Shown here in pieces: positions 1 through 6,932 of a DNA stretch of 16,781 bases. This DNA comes from Thermoprotei archaeon (GTDB lineage Archaea; Thermoproteota; Thermoprotei; Thermofilales; B20-G17), in NCBI GenBank assembly GCA_003649515.1, contig QMSC01000010.1:1-16781 (forward strand), in the 5' to 3' direction. Every line of letters starts with the position of its first letter. Within the stretch, counting starts at the first letter, position 1. The position numbers and the translations under genes are program-made. The notes under the pieces were generated by a model. That model saw nothing but the letters and a program-made list of their open reading frames with translations. It was not told the DNA's origin and searched no databases.

Positions 1-413
1 CCTATTAGAAGAGCTACGCCGAACGGACGCACACCACCATGTTGAGTATAGATTTGTAAGATATCGCAGATCCTTTTGGCTAGGGTTTCAACACCTATAG
101 GCTCATCGTATACTAATCTATGTATCTGCGCATATATTCGCGCTTTGTCTATGAGTATTCTACCGTCAGCAAAGAAGCCTGAAAAACTTATGCCTATGTG
201 CTCGTCGATTCTAAGGATTTTATCAGTTATTTCCGTTAGAGGTGACCCTACACGTCTTTCAGCTGCTAGAACAATGCCTTCCTTCGTCCTTATACCTAGC
301 GTTGGTGAGCCCTTACGTACGGTTTCAAGCGCGTATTCTACTTGATATAGCCTTCCATCCGGGCTCCATATAGTTATGGCTCTATCATAGCCCATGCTAG
401 GCGGACCCAACAT
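1..413 (-). CDS. psmA: Proteasome subunit alpha (5' part only, runs off left edge)
   Basis: This gene encodes the alpha subunit of the archaeal 20S proteasome, which forms the outer rings that gate substrate entry in the cytoplasm. I translated the minus strand from the ATG at 413; the frame stays open for 137 codons to the window edge, so the C-terminal part is missing. The N-terminus has the family signature, with MGYDRAITIWSPDGR at residues 7-21 followed by LYQVEYALE, and RPFGVALL at about 129-136 is the conserved central strand. A GGTGAT ribosome-binding site lies 8 bases upstream of the ATG; the ATG at 395 is a possible alternative. It is the last gene in the window of the eL15-COG1325-Rpp30-Pop5 series, but a 71-base gap with TATA-like sequence suggests it also has its own promoter. 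Confidence 0.96.
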   Translation of the reverse strand, partial: MLGPPSMGYDRAITIWSPDGRLYQVEYALETVRKGSPTLGIRTKEGIVLAAERRVGSPLTEITDKILRIDEHIGISFSGFFADGRILIDKARIYAQIHRLVYDEPIGVETLAKRICDILQIYTQHGGVRPFGVALLI

Positions 414-450
414 TGTATCATATCACCATCATTTTCTAGCACCCTCTTCA

Positions 451-467
451 TATAAACCTTTTTAAAT
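451..467 (-). promoter_or_regulatory. TATA-like promoter upstream of psmA
   Basis: Read on the minus strand, this stretch holds TTTAAAAA and then TTTATA, about 45 bases before the psmA ATG. A start site 26 bases after TTTATA would leave a leader of roughly 15 bases containing the GGTGAT ribosome-binding site. The 71 bases between Pop5 and psmA contain nothing else that I recognise. The promoter call rests on position and sequence only. Confidence 0.45.
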
Positions 468-484
468 GCTGAATTGAGCTTATT

Positions 485-835
485 CTAACGAGTATCGTTA
501 CATGAGGGTATAGAGCAGAGTATCTTTTTGGCTTTCTTTAACGTACCTGCGACTTTAACTGTGTACATTAAGACGTTATGATGTTTAAGAGCTATTGTCG
601 GTGCTAAAGCAATGGAGGACCTTACGAGGTTAACTACTCCATAGTGACATGATACTATCCCCGCCTGCCTTTCCTCGTCAAATACTACAAACGTATAGAA
701 GCTGCGCAAAATGCCACTATAACCGTGCAGCGTTTGCAGGGTCTGCTCTATTGCCGTCCTAACAGTCTGCTCCTTAAGACACACTCCCCTGACTTTGAAA
801 ACAAGATACCTCTTCCTAATCCTCTTTACTCTCAA
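485..835 (-). CDS. rnp2: Ribonuclease P protein component 2 (Pop5)
   Basis: This is a protein subunit of archaeal RNase P, which with the RNase P RNA removes 5' leaders from precursor tRNAs. It has 116 residues, normal for the family. Recognisable parts are the N-terminal RYLVFKV strand (about 9-15), the central segment around AGIVSCHYGVVNLVRSSIA (about 58-76), and the C-terminal KVAGTLKKAKK (about 94-104), which matches the family's S/AGTLKKAR ending. The start is TTG at 835, preceded by AGGTG at a 7-base spacing. The gene overlaps the end of the Rpp30 gene by 20 bases, so the two are probably translationally coupled; Pop5 and Rpp30 proteins bind the RNase P RNA as a pair. Confidence 0.93.
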   Translation of the reverse strand: MRVKRIRKRYLVFKVRGVCLKEQTVRTAIEQTLQTLHGYSGILRSFYTFVVFDEERQAGIVSCHYGVVNLVRSSIALAPTIALKHHNVLMYTVKVAGTLKKAKKILCSIPSCNDTR

Positions 836-1520
836 TTATAACACCTGGCAGGACGAAGCGATCGGAAAGCTTCATTCTATTTGTCTTAATTATTTGGAAG
901 GGCGTGTGCCGCACACAAGAATATGAAGGATCTTCATGCTCGAAGAGAGATAGTATAGAGCATAGGTCTCTAGGCGCTCTTAATTCTAGTGGATGGGTAG
1001 CTCCACTTGTAGCGACAATTTTCAGGTTAAAGAACTGCGATATGGACACTAACTTATAGTACTGTTTAAGCAAGGGTTGCGAAAAGTTCTTCAACAGGGG
1101 GTTTATTGGAATTTCTAGCACCTTTTCATTAGAGGACATGAGATGCGCTTGAGTGTAGTCGAAAAGTCTTTCATGTTCTTCAAAACATATAACATCAGTA
1201 CGGCGATCAATGGCGGCGTGTCGGGCCACTTCTCGCGTGGTGGGAATTACAACTACTATTTCGAATAAATGTCGGTTTTTCCGTAGTAGCCTGTTTAGAT
1301 CTCCCTTAGACTTAGGACGAAGGTCTATTCTCTTTACATAGTCAAGGCCGTAATCTTTACTCAGCTTCTCCAATTCACTTAATGCATTCTTGAGAGCGTT
1401 ATTCAGGTTATATACGGAGAATCCTCGAAAACCTAGTAGCGATAGTGTTCTGAGGAAGTCTTCTAGGAGGTTTTCTTCTATTTTAGGGGGATTTATCCTC
1501 AGATCGAAGAAAGGGGGCAA
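816..1520 (-). CDS. rnp3: Ribonuclease P protein component 3 (Rpp30)
   Basis: This is the TIM-barrel-like Rpp30 subunit of archaeal RNase P, partner of the Pop5 protein encoded immediately downstream. The 234 residues show the N-terminal FFDLRI strand (residues 4-9), the ICFEEHERLFD strand-helix (about 111-121), the LEIPINPLL segment (about 135-143), and the strongly conserved VATSGATHPLELRAPRDL (about 169-186). The start is TTG at 1520 with GAGGAG about six bases upstream. Its 5' end is 18 bases from the stop of the COG1325 protein, and its 3' end overlaps Pop5 by 20 bases, so it belongs to one transcription unit with eL15 upstream. Identification is firm. Confidence 0.93.
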   Translation of the reverse strand: MPPFFDLRINPPKIEENLLEDFLRTLSLLGFRGFSVYNLNNALKNALSELEKLSKDYGLDYVKRIDLRPKSKGDLNRLLRKNRHLFEIVVVIPTTREVARHAAIDRRTDVICFEEHERLFDYTQAHLMSSNEKVLEIPINPLLKNFSQPLLKQYYKLVSISQFFNLKIVATSGATHPLELRAPRDLCSILSLFEHEDPSYSCVRHTPFQIIKTNRMKLSDRFVLPGVIIESKED

Positions 1521-1538
1521 ATAGGACTCCTCGTATAA

Positions 1539-1994
1539 CTACTTACTACGAAGTCTTTTTAGACTCTGTACTATATCTTCTTCTCGACGTATATGGGGGT
1601 ATAGGGTAACTTTGAGTTTCACAATATCATCGCTCTCTTCATCTAAGATGATTTTCTCAAGGTAAGCGGATTGCTTGTTTAGCCTTAAGTAAACATTACC
1701 CTTGCCGTCGTACCTTATATCTATAGTCGAAAGGATGTATTCAAACTCGCTTTCTCCCATTCCTGTGAGAATATGCTTAAAACACTTCTGTGCGACTTCG
1801 GGTGTATCTACAGGAAGTTTAAGAAGGAGTATGGGGTTTCCATAGAAACCATGCAGTAGATCTGTATAGATCTTTTCTCTAAAGCTTTCCCGATAGTCAT
1901 CTGGTAGTAGATTTAACATTGCCTGTTTTACTTTATCTTCCTCCTCGGTTGCATGACAGGAAGTTTCGATGTACACTTTTTGAACAATCTTCAT
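1539..1994 (-). CDS. COG1325 (PF01877) RNA-binding protein, exosome-associated family
   Basis: This is a small archaeal RNA-binding protein of the COG1325/PF01877 family, predicted from genome context to work with exosome or RNase P machinery; its biochemical role is not settled. With the start I prefer it has 151 residues. Family features are the N-terminal ETSCHATEEEDKVKQAMLNL (about 9-28), GNPILLL near residue 52, and the C-terminal YLRLNKQSAYL (about 101-111). I chose the ATG at 1994 because it overlaps the eL15 stop in a classic ATGA arrangement, begins directly at the first conserved strand (MKIVQKVYIET), and has GGAG just upstream. A longer frame to 2039 would add 15 residues lying entirely inside eL15. 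It is followed closely by Rpp30 and Pop5. Confidence 0.85.
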   Translation of the reverse strand: MKIVQKVYIETSCHATEEEDKVKQAMLNLLPDDYRESFREKIYTDLLHGFYGNPILLLKLPVDTPEVAQKCFKHILTGMGESEFEYILSTIDIRYDGKGNVYLRLNKQSAYLEKIILDEESDDIVKLKVTLYPHIRREEDIVQSLKRLRSK

Positions 1995-2479
1995 GTTCTC
2001 CGAGAGTACCTTTTTTTCTTCACGAAGCCTGCAAGCCACGCGTATTTAGGATCGTTTTTTATAACGGAGTGATTTGGATCCGCTAGTATAACTTCAAACC
2101 ACTTAAATACTCCATCCTCTCCAACCCAGTAAGATCCAAGTACCTCCATGTTCGGGAATTTCCTCGCTGCACGCTCTTCAGCTATTAATCGTAAACTCTT
2201 CCGAGGGGTGTGCCCGTAAATACCCATTCTTTTCGGTCTCCTGCCCGCGCGAGGACGAGGTTTATTAAGACTTCCCTTTCGTACTCGTACTCTGACAACT
2301 ATTATGCCCTGTTTCGCCTTGTAACCAAGCGCTCGTGCTCTATCTAACCTCGTAGGCTTCTCGATTCTGACGACCGTAGGTTCTCTTCTCCACCTTATCA
2401 TTCTCTTCCTGAGCAGTTGTCCCATGTATCCCTCCAATGGTCTCCTCCAGGCCTTCGATAGATACTTGTATAATGACAT
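1991..2479 (-). CDS. rpl15e: 50S ribosomal protein L15e (eL15), short C-terminus
   Basis: This is eL15, a large-subunit ribosomal protein that binds 23S rRNA. The core is plainly conserved: RRPLEGYMGQ and WRREPTVVRIEKPTRLDRAR (residues ~11-50), GYKAKQGIIVVRVRVRKG, the basic PRAGRRPKRMG, and EERAARKFPNMEVLGSYWVG followed by KWFEVILADPNH. I place the start at the ATG at 2479 (162 residues), which has GGTGG five bases upstream and gives the usual MSLYKY beginning; a GTG at 2488 is less likely. The protein ends soon after NDPKYAWL. Archaeal eL15 proteins I remember are roughly 190-200 residues and continue with an RGLTSAGKK-like basic tail that is absent here. It is the first gene of the RNase P/proteasome series, with its own TATA-like box. 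Confidence 0.95.
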   Translation of the reverse strand: MSLYKYLSKAWRRPLEGYMGQLLRKRMIRWRREPTVVRIEKPTRLDRARALGYKAKQGIIVVRVRVRKGSLNKPRPRAGRRPKRMGIYGHTPRKSLRLIAEERAARKFPNMEVLGSYWVGEDGVFKWFEVILADPNHSVIKNDPKYAWLAGFVKKKRYSRRT

Positions 2480-2502
2480 GTATTCCACCGCCTATGCACT
2501 AT

Positions 2503-2523
2503 GCTCTTCAGAGCTAAATATAA
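2503..2523 (-). promoter_or_regulatory. eL15 promoter: TATA-like box with inverted repeat
   Basis: On the minus strand a TTATATTTA box (plus positions about 2515-2523) lies near 40 bases before the eL15 ATG, predicting a leader of about 15 bases. Directly downstream of it, at 2503-2514, is the inverted repeat GCTCT-2 bases-AGAGC, in the space between box and predicted start site where a repressor could act. The 58-base gap between SerA and eL15 holds nothing else I recognise. Confidence 0.4.
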
Positions 2524-2537
2524 GCTTTTTTAGTGAG

Positions 2538-3464
2538 CTAACCAAATTCGCTAATAATTTTTCTCGCTACGATTAACCCAGCTTTCTCTTGAGCTTCCCG
2601 CGTCATTGAACCTATATGAGGGGTTGCTATTACTCTAGGATGTAGTATTAGTTTCCACTCCCAAGATTCCTTAGGGGGTTCGTGTTCAAATACATCAAGA
2701 GCGGCGCCAGCTACGTGACCGACATTCAGAGCATGTAGAAGCGATCTACCATCGATCACGGCACCGCGTGAGGTGTTTATGATGTACACGCCTTTTTTCA
2801 TTAAGGAAATCTCCCTCCAGCCTATCATATGGTATGTCTCTTTCGTTAGAGGCACATGTAAGGTTATTATGTCGCTTGAGGAGAGCAGCTCAGAGAGATT
2901 CTTTGCTGGTCTTATTCCCAATCTTTGAGCTGTTTTAATTAAATTAGTCCTCCGATATCCCATAACGTCCATTCCGAAAGCTAGAGCTCGCTTGGCAACT
3001 TCACCTCCAATGGCTCCCAGACCTATTATTCCTAGAGTTTTTCCGTAAAGTTCTTCGCCAAGGAACTGTTTTTTGAGCCAAAGTTTCTTATCCTTAAGGC
3101 TTTTGCAGGCTTCATACTCCTTACGCAAGAGCATGAGCATTAACGCGAAAGTATGTTCAGCGACGGCGATAGTTAGCGCTTCGGGAGCGTTAATAACCTT
3201 TATTTCTCGCTGTAGTGCATATTCCACTGCTATATTATCTAGTCCAGCTCCAGCTCTCGCGATAATTTTCAGTTTTTTAGCGTTTTCTATCACTTGTTCG
3301 GTGACTTTAGTGGCACTGCGCACTATAATGACATCGTATTCGCTTATGATATTAGAGAGAACATTAGGAGGTGGACTTTTGACGAAGTCTATATGGAAAC
3401 CATGAGCCCGTAACAAGTCTATAGCTTTACTGCTTATCGGGTCGCATACCAGGATTTTGTACAA
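2538..3464 (-). CDS. serA: D-3-phosphoglycerate dehydrogenase-type 2-hydroxyacid dehydrogenase, no ACT domain
   Basis: This is an NAD-dependent D-2-hydroxyacid dehydrogenase, most likely D-3-phosphoglycerate dehydrogenase, the first step of phosphorylated serine synthesis. The substrate domain has VRSATKVT (48-55) and RAGAGLDNI (70-78), typical of SerA. The NAD-binding fold has GLGAIG (148-153). The catalytic triad is visible as R233 in NTSRGAVID, E262 in DVFEHEPP and H283 in ATPHIG. At 308 residues it is the short form, lacking the C-terminal serine-binding ACT domain, so feedback control by serine through such a domain is not expected. The start is TTG at 3464 with GGGAG six to seven bases upstream. 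It follows the flavoprotein-like gene by 16 bases. A related dehydrogenase, such as glyoxylate reductase, cannot be fully excluded. Confidence 0.88.
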   Translation of the reverse strand: MYKILVCDPISSKAIDLLRAHGFHIDFVKSPPPNVLSNIISEYDVIIVRSATKVTEQVIENAKKLKIIARAGAGLDNIAVEYALQREIKVINAPEALTIAVAEHTFALMLMLLRKEYEACKSLKDKKLWLKKQFLGEELYGKTLGIIGLGAIGGEVAKRALAFGMDVMGYRRTNLIKTAQRLGIRPAKNLSELLSSSDIITLHVPLTKETYHMIGWREISLMKKGVYIINTSRGAVIDGRSLLHALNVGHVAGAALDVFEHEPPKESWEWKLILHPRVIATPHIGSMTREAQEKAGLIVARKIISEFG

Positions 3465-3480
3465 GAAGATCTCCCAAGAT

Positions 3481-4701
3481 CTAATAATATAGCTTTTTAA
3501 TTATAGCTCTTAAAGCTGTGATTAAGGGATCTTTCTCGAAAATATCCCTGGAGCTCCTAACTACTAACGTATATGCTTCCATAGCGGGTATGCGCATTGC
3601 AATCAAAGGGTATAGGGAGTCTATAGTTAAGTAGAAGGGGCAGCCCCTTTCAAACACAAGCTGTGCTCCCACTATAGTTCCAATATTTCTTTCGGCTATG
3701 AGTTTAAGAGTTCCTGTAGTACCTTGAGATAAGCTTACTTTCGTGCTAGTGAGCTTAAATTTCTTCTCAAGCTCTCTATAGGGTAACCCTATACTTACAA
3801 GCTCTAAAGTTCCGATCCTTTCATGAAATATTTCAAGAAATCCTCTGGGTCCTGGATTATTAAATAAAATACCTGACAACACAGTGTACATCTCCTTTTC
3901 AATTACGTCTGGTGTTATGAAAACTCTCCTAGACTCTGTAAGTATCTCTAATGTTCTGACATTTTCCCCAAAAAAGTACACATTTTCAGAATATTTAAGT
4001 GAGGAATCTACATCTACGTAGTCATTTAACTTTGGTACATAGCAGAGAGTTAACCTAACGAGGTTTTCTAGTTCATTGGAATTTTCGGAAAATAGTGGGA
4101 GATATTTAGCCATTTTGTGTAGAATATCGTCGTCGAAGAAGTATTCTAACGCCTCACGTGTTAAAAACGCCTTTTTCTCCATTTTTAAGACTAGGTTCGC
4201 TAGGGGTATTGAAAGTGAAGGTGGACCCTCAATCATAATAGGATCTTTGATCCTAATTAGTGCTTTCAGAAATTTCTTAAGAGATAGAAGATTGTTAAGC
4301 ACAAAGGCATATTCTCCATGTTTGGAGCTTATAATAGCTCTAATGTCTCCCCTATAGCTAACAATTATCTCATCAGCTTTGACCGACCCCCTTTGAGTTT
4401 CTATAATGTGCGCGTCAAGATCTATGCTTAAAAGCGGTGATCGTACCGTGATTCTTAGAACATTGGCCAGAATGTACTTGCCGAGAAATGTATGCGTTTT
4501 CCGAGAGTAAAGAACAGGTTCGGATGAGGGGTTGAAAATACTCTCACGTATTAGTCCCAGTGTTTCCCGAGGATAGGGTATGACGAATATTTTTCTCCTT
4601 GGACTGGCTTTCCTGAGCATTAGCGCTAATTGTAAGGCTAAAGAATCGCTACCCACTATTGCTATACTATGCATGTATTTTTCCACGAGGAATAGGTACA
4701 T
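3481..4701 (-). CDS. Degenerate pyridine nucleotide-disulfide oxidoreductase-like protein
   Basis: I do not recognise a specific function. The 406 residues follow the layout of CoA-disulfide reductase/NADH oxidase flavoproteins: an N-terminal beta-alpha-beta beginning HSIAIVGSDSLALQLAL (11-27), a strand ADEIIVSYRG (109-118) where the family has its ATG-like motif, a second nucleotide-fold position at DPIMIEGPPSLSIPLANL (153-170), VYFFGEN (241-247) in place of the usual A-GD motif, and a dimerisation-like domain from about 297 with SIGLPYREL and TIVGAQLVFE. The glycine motifs are broken (GSDSLA and EGPPSL instead of GxGxxG) and the family's active-site cysteine is not found; the only cysteines are C220 and C354. 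Binding of FAD or NAD is therefore doubtful. The ATG at 4701 has no ribosome-binding site but a TATA-like box 27 bases upstream, as for a leaderless mRNA; the ATG at 4674 is an alternative. SerA follows 16 bases downstream. Confidence 0.7.
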   Translation of the reverse strand: MYLFLVEKYMHSIAIVGSDSLALQLALMLRKASPRRKIFVIPYPRETLGLIRESIFNPSSEPVLYSRKTHTFLGKYILANVLRITVRSPLLSIDLDAHIIETQRGSVKADEIIVSYRGDIRAIISSKHGEYAFVLNNLLSLKKFLKALIRIKDPIMIEGPPSLSIPLANLVLKMEKKAFLTREALEYFFDDDILHKMAKYLPLFSENSNELENLVRLTLCYVPKLNDYVDVDSSLKYSENVYFFGENVRTLEILTESRRVFITPDVIEKEMYTVLSGILFNNPGPRGFLEIFHERIGTLELVSIGLPYRELEKKFKLTSTKVSLSQGTTGTLKLIAERNIGTIVGAQLVFERGCPFYLTIDSLYPLIAMRIPAMEAYTLVVRSSRDIFEKDPLITALRAIIKKLYY

Positions 4702-4707
4702 AGAAAA

Positions 4708-4731
4708 TTAAAAAATCAGCGAAGGCTATAA
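4708..4731. promoter_or_regulatory. Divergent promoter elements between the flavoprotein-like gene and the guide RNA/YchF gene
   Basis: Two TATA-like elements face opposite directions. CTATAA at 4726-4731, read on the minus strand as TTATAG, is centred about 27 bases before the ATG at 4701, which fits a leaderless start. TTAAAAAA at 4708-4715 on the plus strand is about 26-28 bases before 4739, exactly where the candidate C/D RNA begins. Both are position-based inferences. Confidence 0.35.
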
Positions 4732-4734
4732 CTA

Positions 4735-4792
4735 GTGAGTGATGAAGAGCGGGCTTGAGCGAGCGGTGATCGAGCCTGCATCGGCTGATAAT
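4735..4792 (+). ncRNA. Candidate C/D box guide RNA
   Basis: In the divergent intergenic region there is a full box C, GTGATGA (4739-4745), and a box D, CTGA (4785-4788), about 40 bases apart, the size of a compact archaeal C/D sRNA. Internally there is a C'-like GTGATCG (4766-4772) and a D'-like TTGA (4755-4758). The spacer from C' to D is exactly 12 bases (4773-4784), the length preferred by archaeal guides. The C-D' spacer is shorter (9 bases) and D' is imperfect. A TATA-like box sits about 26 bases before box C. Such RNAs direct 2'-O-methylation with L7Ae, Nop5 and fibrillarin. No terminal stem is obvious. The RNA ends about 20 bases before the YchF start, so it could also be processed from that gene's leader. 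Confidence 0.55.
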
Positions 4793-4810
4793 TGTACAAG
4801 AGGATGAAGT

Positions 4811-6019
4811 ATGTGGCAGGTAGGTCTTGTAGGTAAACCTAATGCCGGTAAAAGCACATTTTTCTCAGCAGCGACACTAATTGATGTAAAAATAGCTCCC
4901 TATCCTTTCACAACGGTAGATGCCAATAAGGGCGTAGGATATGTGCGAATTGAGTGCGTATGTAGAGATTTTAATGTGAAGGACGATCCTGTGAATTCTA
5001 GGTGTATCAAGGGCTTTAGGTTTATACCCATTGAGCTTATAGACGTCGCGGGATTAGTACCAGACGCTTGGAAGGGAAGGGGTTTAGGGAATCGTTTTCT
5101 AGATGAGCTAAGGAGAGCCGATGTATTGATCCACGTAGTAGATGCATCTGGGGGAACGGACATTGAAGGGCGCCCCATAACTCCTGGAGGACACGACCCT
5201 CTTGAAGACGTAAAGTTCTTGGAGCACGAGATAAACATGTGGGTTTTTCAGATACTGAAAAAGGATTGGGATAGGCTTGCTAAAAGGGCTCAAATGTTAG
5301 GCTCAGAAATAGATAAGTTGATTGCTGAGAGGCTTAGTGGCCTAGGTGTATCTCTGGAGAACGTTCAAAGAGCACTACAGGAATGCGGATTATTCACCAA
5401 GAAGGTCAGTATGTGGGATGACGATGTCATCTTCTCTTTCGTAAAGGTTCTTCGAGAGCTTTCTAAACCTATGGTTATCGCAGCTAATAAAGCGGACATT
5501 CCGCAGGCGGAGGAAAATATTAAGAGGCTCAGGGAGGCTTACAGAGACAGGTACGTAATCGTTCCAACATGTGCTGAGGCCGAGCTTGCCTTAAGGAAGG
5601 CTGCTAAAGCGGGGCTAATAGAATACTTGCCTGGCGACCATGATTTTAAAGTAGTTCAGCCCGAGAAGTTGACGCCTGCTCAAGTAAAAGCTCTTGACTA
5701 TATCAGAGAGAACGTTTTTAAAAGATGGGGGTCCACGGGGGTCCAAGAAGCGTTAAATAAGGCCATTTTTGACGTGTTGGGTGCAGTAGCTGTATTTCCT
5801 GTTGAAAACGAATACAGACTTACTGACCACCATGGAAGAGTGCTTCCAGACGCTTTTTTAGTACGCTCAGGAACAACTGTACGGGATTTCGCGGGACTTA
5901 TACACAGCGAGCTAAAGGAAAATTTTATGCACGCAATAGATGTCAGGACTAAGAAAAAGCTTCCTGGAAGCTACGTTATTAGGCACAGGGATGTAATAAA
6001 AATAGTTACTCGAAAATAA
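4811..6019 (+). CDS. YchF/Obg-type GTP-binding protein with C-terminal TGS domain
   Basis: This is a translation-associated P-loop GTPase of the archaeal COG0012 (YchF/Ola1-like) group. In its 402 residues the G1 loop is GKPNAGKST (8-16), followed by the PFTT G2 region (32-35), DVAGL as G3 (78-82), and NKAD as G4 (226-229). The NKAD motif predicts guanine specificity, unlike bacterial YchF, which prefers ATP. Three cysteines (C49, C51, C65) lie between G2 and G3. A TGS domain covers about 328-400, starting at AVFPVENEYRLTDHHG. The ATG at 4811 has GAGG about eight bases upstream. It is the first gene of an operon with NAD kinase and Nob1, each 14 bases from the next. Close relatives bind ribosomes, but the substrate of this protein cannot be read from sequence. 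Confidence 0.92.
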   Translation: MWQVGLVGKPNAGKSTFFSAATLIDVKIAPYPFTTVDANKGVGYVRIECVCRDFNVKDDPVNSRCIKGFRFIPIELIDVAGLVPDAWKGRGLGNRFLDELRRADVLIHVVDASGGTDIEGRPITPGGHDPLEDVKFLEHEINMWVFQILKKDWDRLAKRAQMLGSEIDKLIAERLSGLGVSLENVQRALQECGLFTKKVSMWDDDVIFSFVKVLRELSKPMVIAANKADIPQAEENIKRLREAYRDRYVIVPTCAEAELALRKAAKAGLIEYLPGDHDFKVVQPEKLTPAQVKALDYIRENVFKRWGSTGVQEALNKAIFDVLGAVAVFPVENEYRLTDHHGRVLPDAFLVRSGTTVRDFAGLIHSELKENFMHAIDVRTKKKLPGSYVIRHRDVIKIVTRK

Positions 6020-6033
6020 AGCAGGGTATTACT

Positions 6034-6918
6034 ATGTGCCAAAATAATGTATCTCGAGGAGTCTCGGAGGAGAAGTTCGGCTTAATAGCGGAGCATCGTA
6101 CTGAAGAGGTTAAGATCATAGCATTACATCTATTGAAGATCCTGGAGAGATTTTCTGCTGAGATTCTCATAGAGAAAGGGTTAGCGGGTTTTTTGGGACT
6201 TAAAAAAGGAGTTGATCCCGATGCGTTAGGACGAGATGCCTCAACGATCATCGTTATCGGAGGTGACGGTACTTTACTAAGGAGTGTATATAGGGTTCCA
6301 CGGGCTCAGATGAAGAAGTTTCTGGGCATACGAATATCAACCTCTTTAGGTTTTCTAATGTCGACAGATGCCAGAAGGCTAGAACTCGATATTTATAGGT
6401 TTCTTAGAGGTGAGTACTTTACTGAAAAGCGTATGAGATTGAAGGTCAGGTTTTCTCTTCTCAAGGAAGAACCTAAATTCCTTAATGAAGTTCTCGTAAA
6501 GAGTACTGACCCGAAAAAGATGATCGAAACCGAGGTCATTGAAAGGAAATATGGAGAAGTGGTATTTTCCGGCAGAAGTGACGCTGTTATAGTATCTACT
6601 GTCACGGGCGCCTCAGCCCACTCTCTCTCAGTAAGCGGAGTGGTGTTAGACCCCGACTTAGATGTTTTGGCGGTAGTGCCAATAGCTCCTTTAAATAGAC
6701 TAGCTCTACCCTGCATACTGCCAGCAGATAGGGAGCTTGAAGTACGCGTTCTTACACGAGATTTCATGCTTATAGGAGACGGCTTCTACACGCGGGTTTT
6801 TAAAATTCCTGAGGAGCCGAGCAGTAAGTTGATCATTAGCAAGGGAGATGTAATTCATCTAGTAAGATTTAGAAGAGTTTTTTATGGAAATATTAAAAGA
6901 AGGCTGACCTACTATTAG
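6034..6918 (+). CDS. nadK: NAD kinase (ATP-NAD kinase)
   Basis: This enzyme phosphorylates NAD to NADP in the cytoplasm. The 294 residues contain the kinase signature GGDGT (76-80), whose aspartate is catalytic, the LGIRISTSLGFL segment (98-108) corresponding to the LGIN-G-GFL motif, NEVLV (151-155) which holds the conserved NE pair, and SDAVIVSTVTGASAHSLS (182-199). In that last motif the usual STPTGSTAY is changed at the proline (V190) and tyrosine (H196), a mild divergence. The start at 6034 has AGGGT upstream and lies 14 bases after the GTPase stop, so the three genes 4811-7442 are probably one transcript. Family identification is solid; preference for ATP or polyphosphate cannot be told. 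Confidence 0.93.
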   Translation: MCQNNVSRGVSEEKFGLIAEHRTEEVKIIALHLLKILERFSAEILIEKGLAGFLGLKKGVDPDALGRDASTIIVIGGDGTLLRSVYRVPRAQMKKFLGIRISTSLGFLMSTDARRLELDIYRFLRGEYFTEKRMRLKVRFSLLKEEPKFLNEVLVKSTDPKKMIETEVIERKYGEVVFSGRSDAVIVSTVTGASAHSLSVSGVVLDPDLDVLAVVPIAPLNRLALPCILPADRELEVRVLTRDFMLIGDGFYTRVFKIPEEPSSKLIISKGDVIHLVRFRRVFYGNIKRRLTYY

Positions 6919-6932
6919 CAGGAGGATCTGTT

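Noticed and set aside
76..345. Plus-strand open frame opposite psmA
   Set aside because: Lies wholly antisense to a confidently identified proteasome gene and has no family-like sequence.
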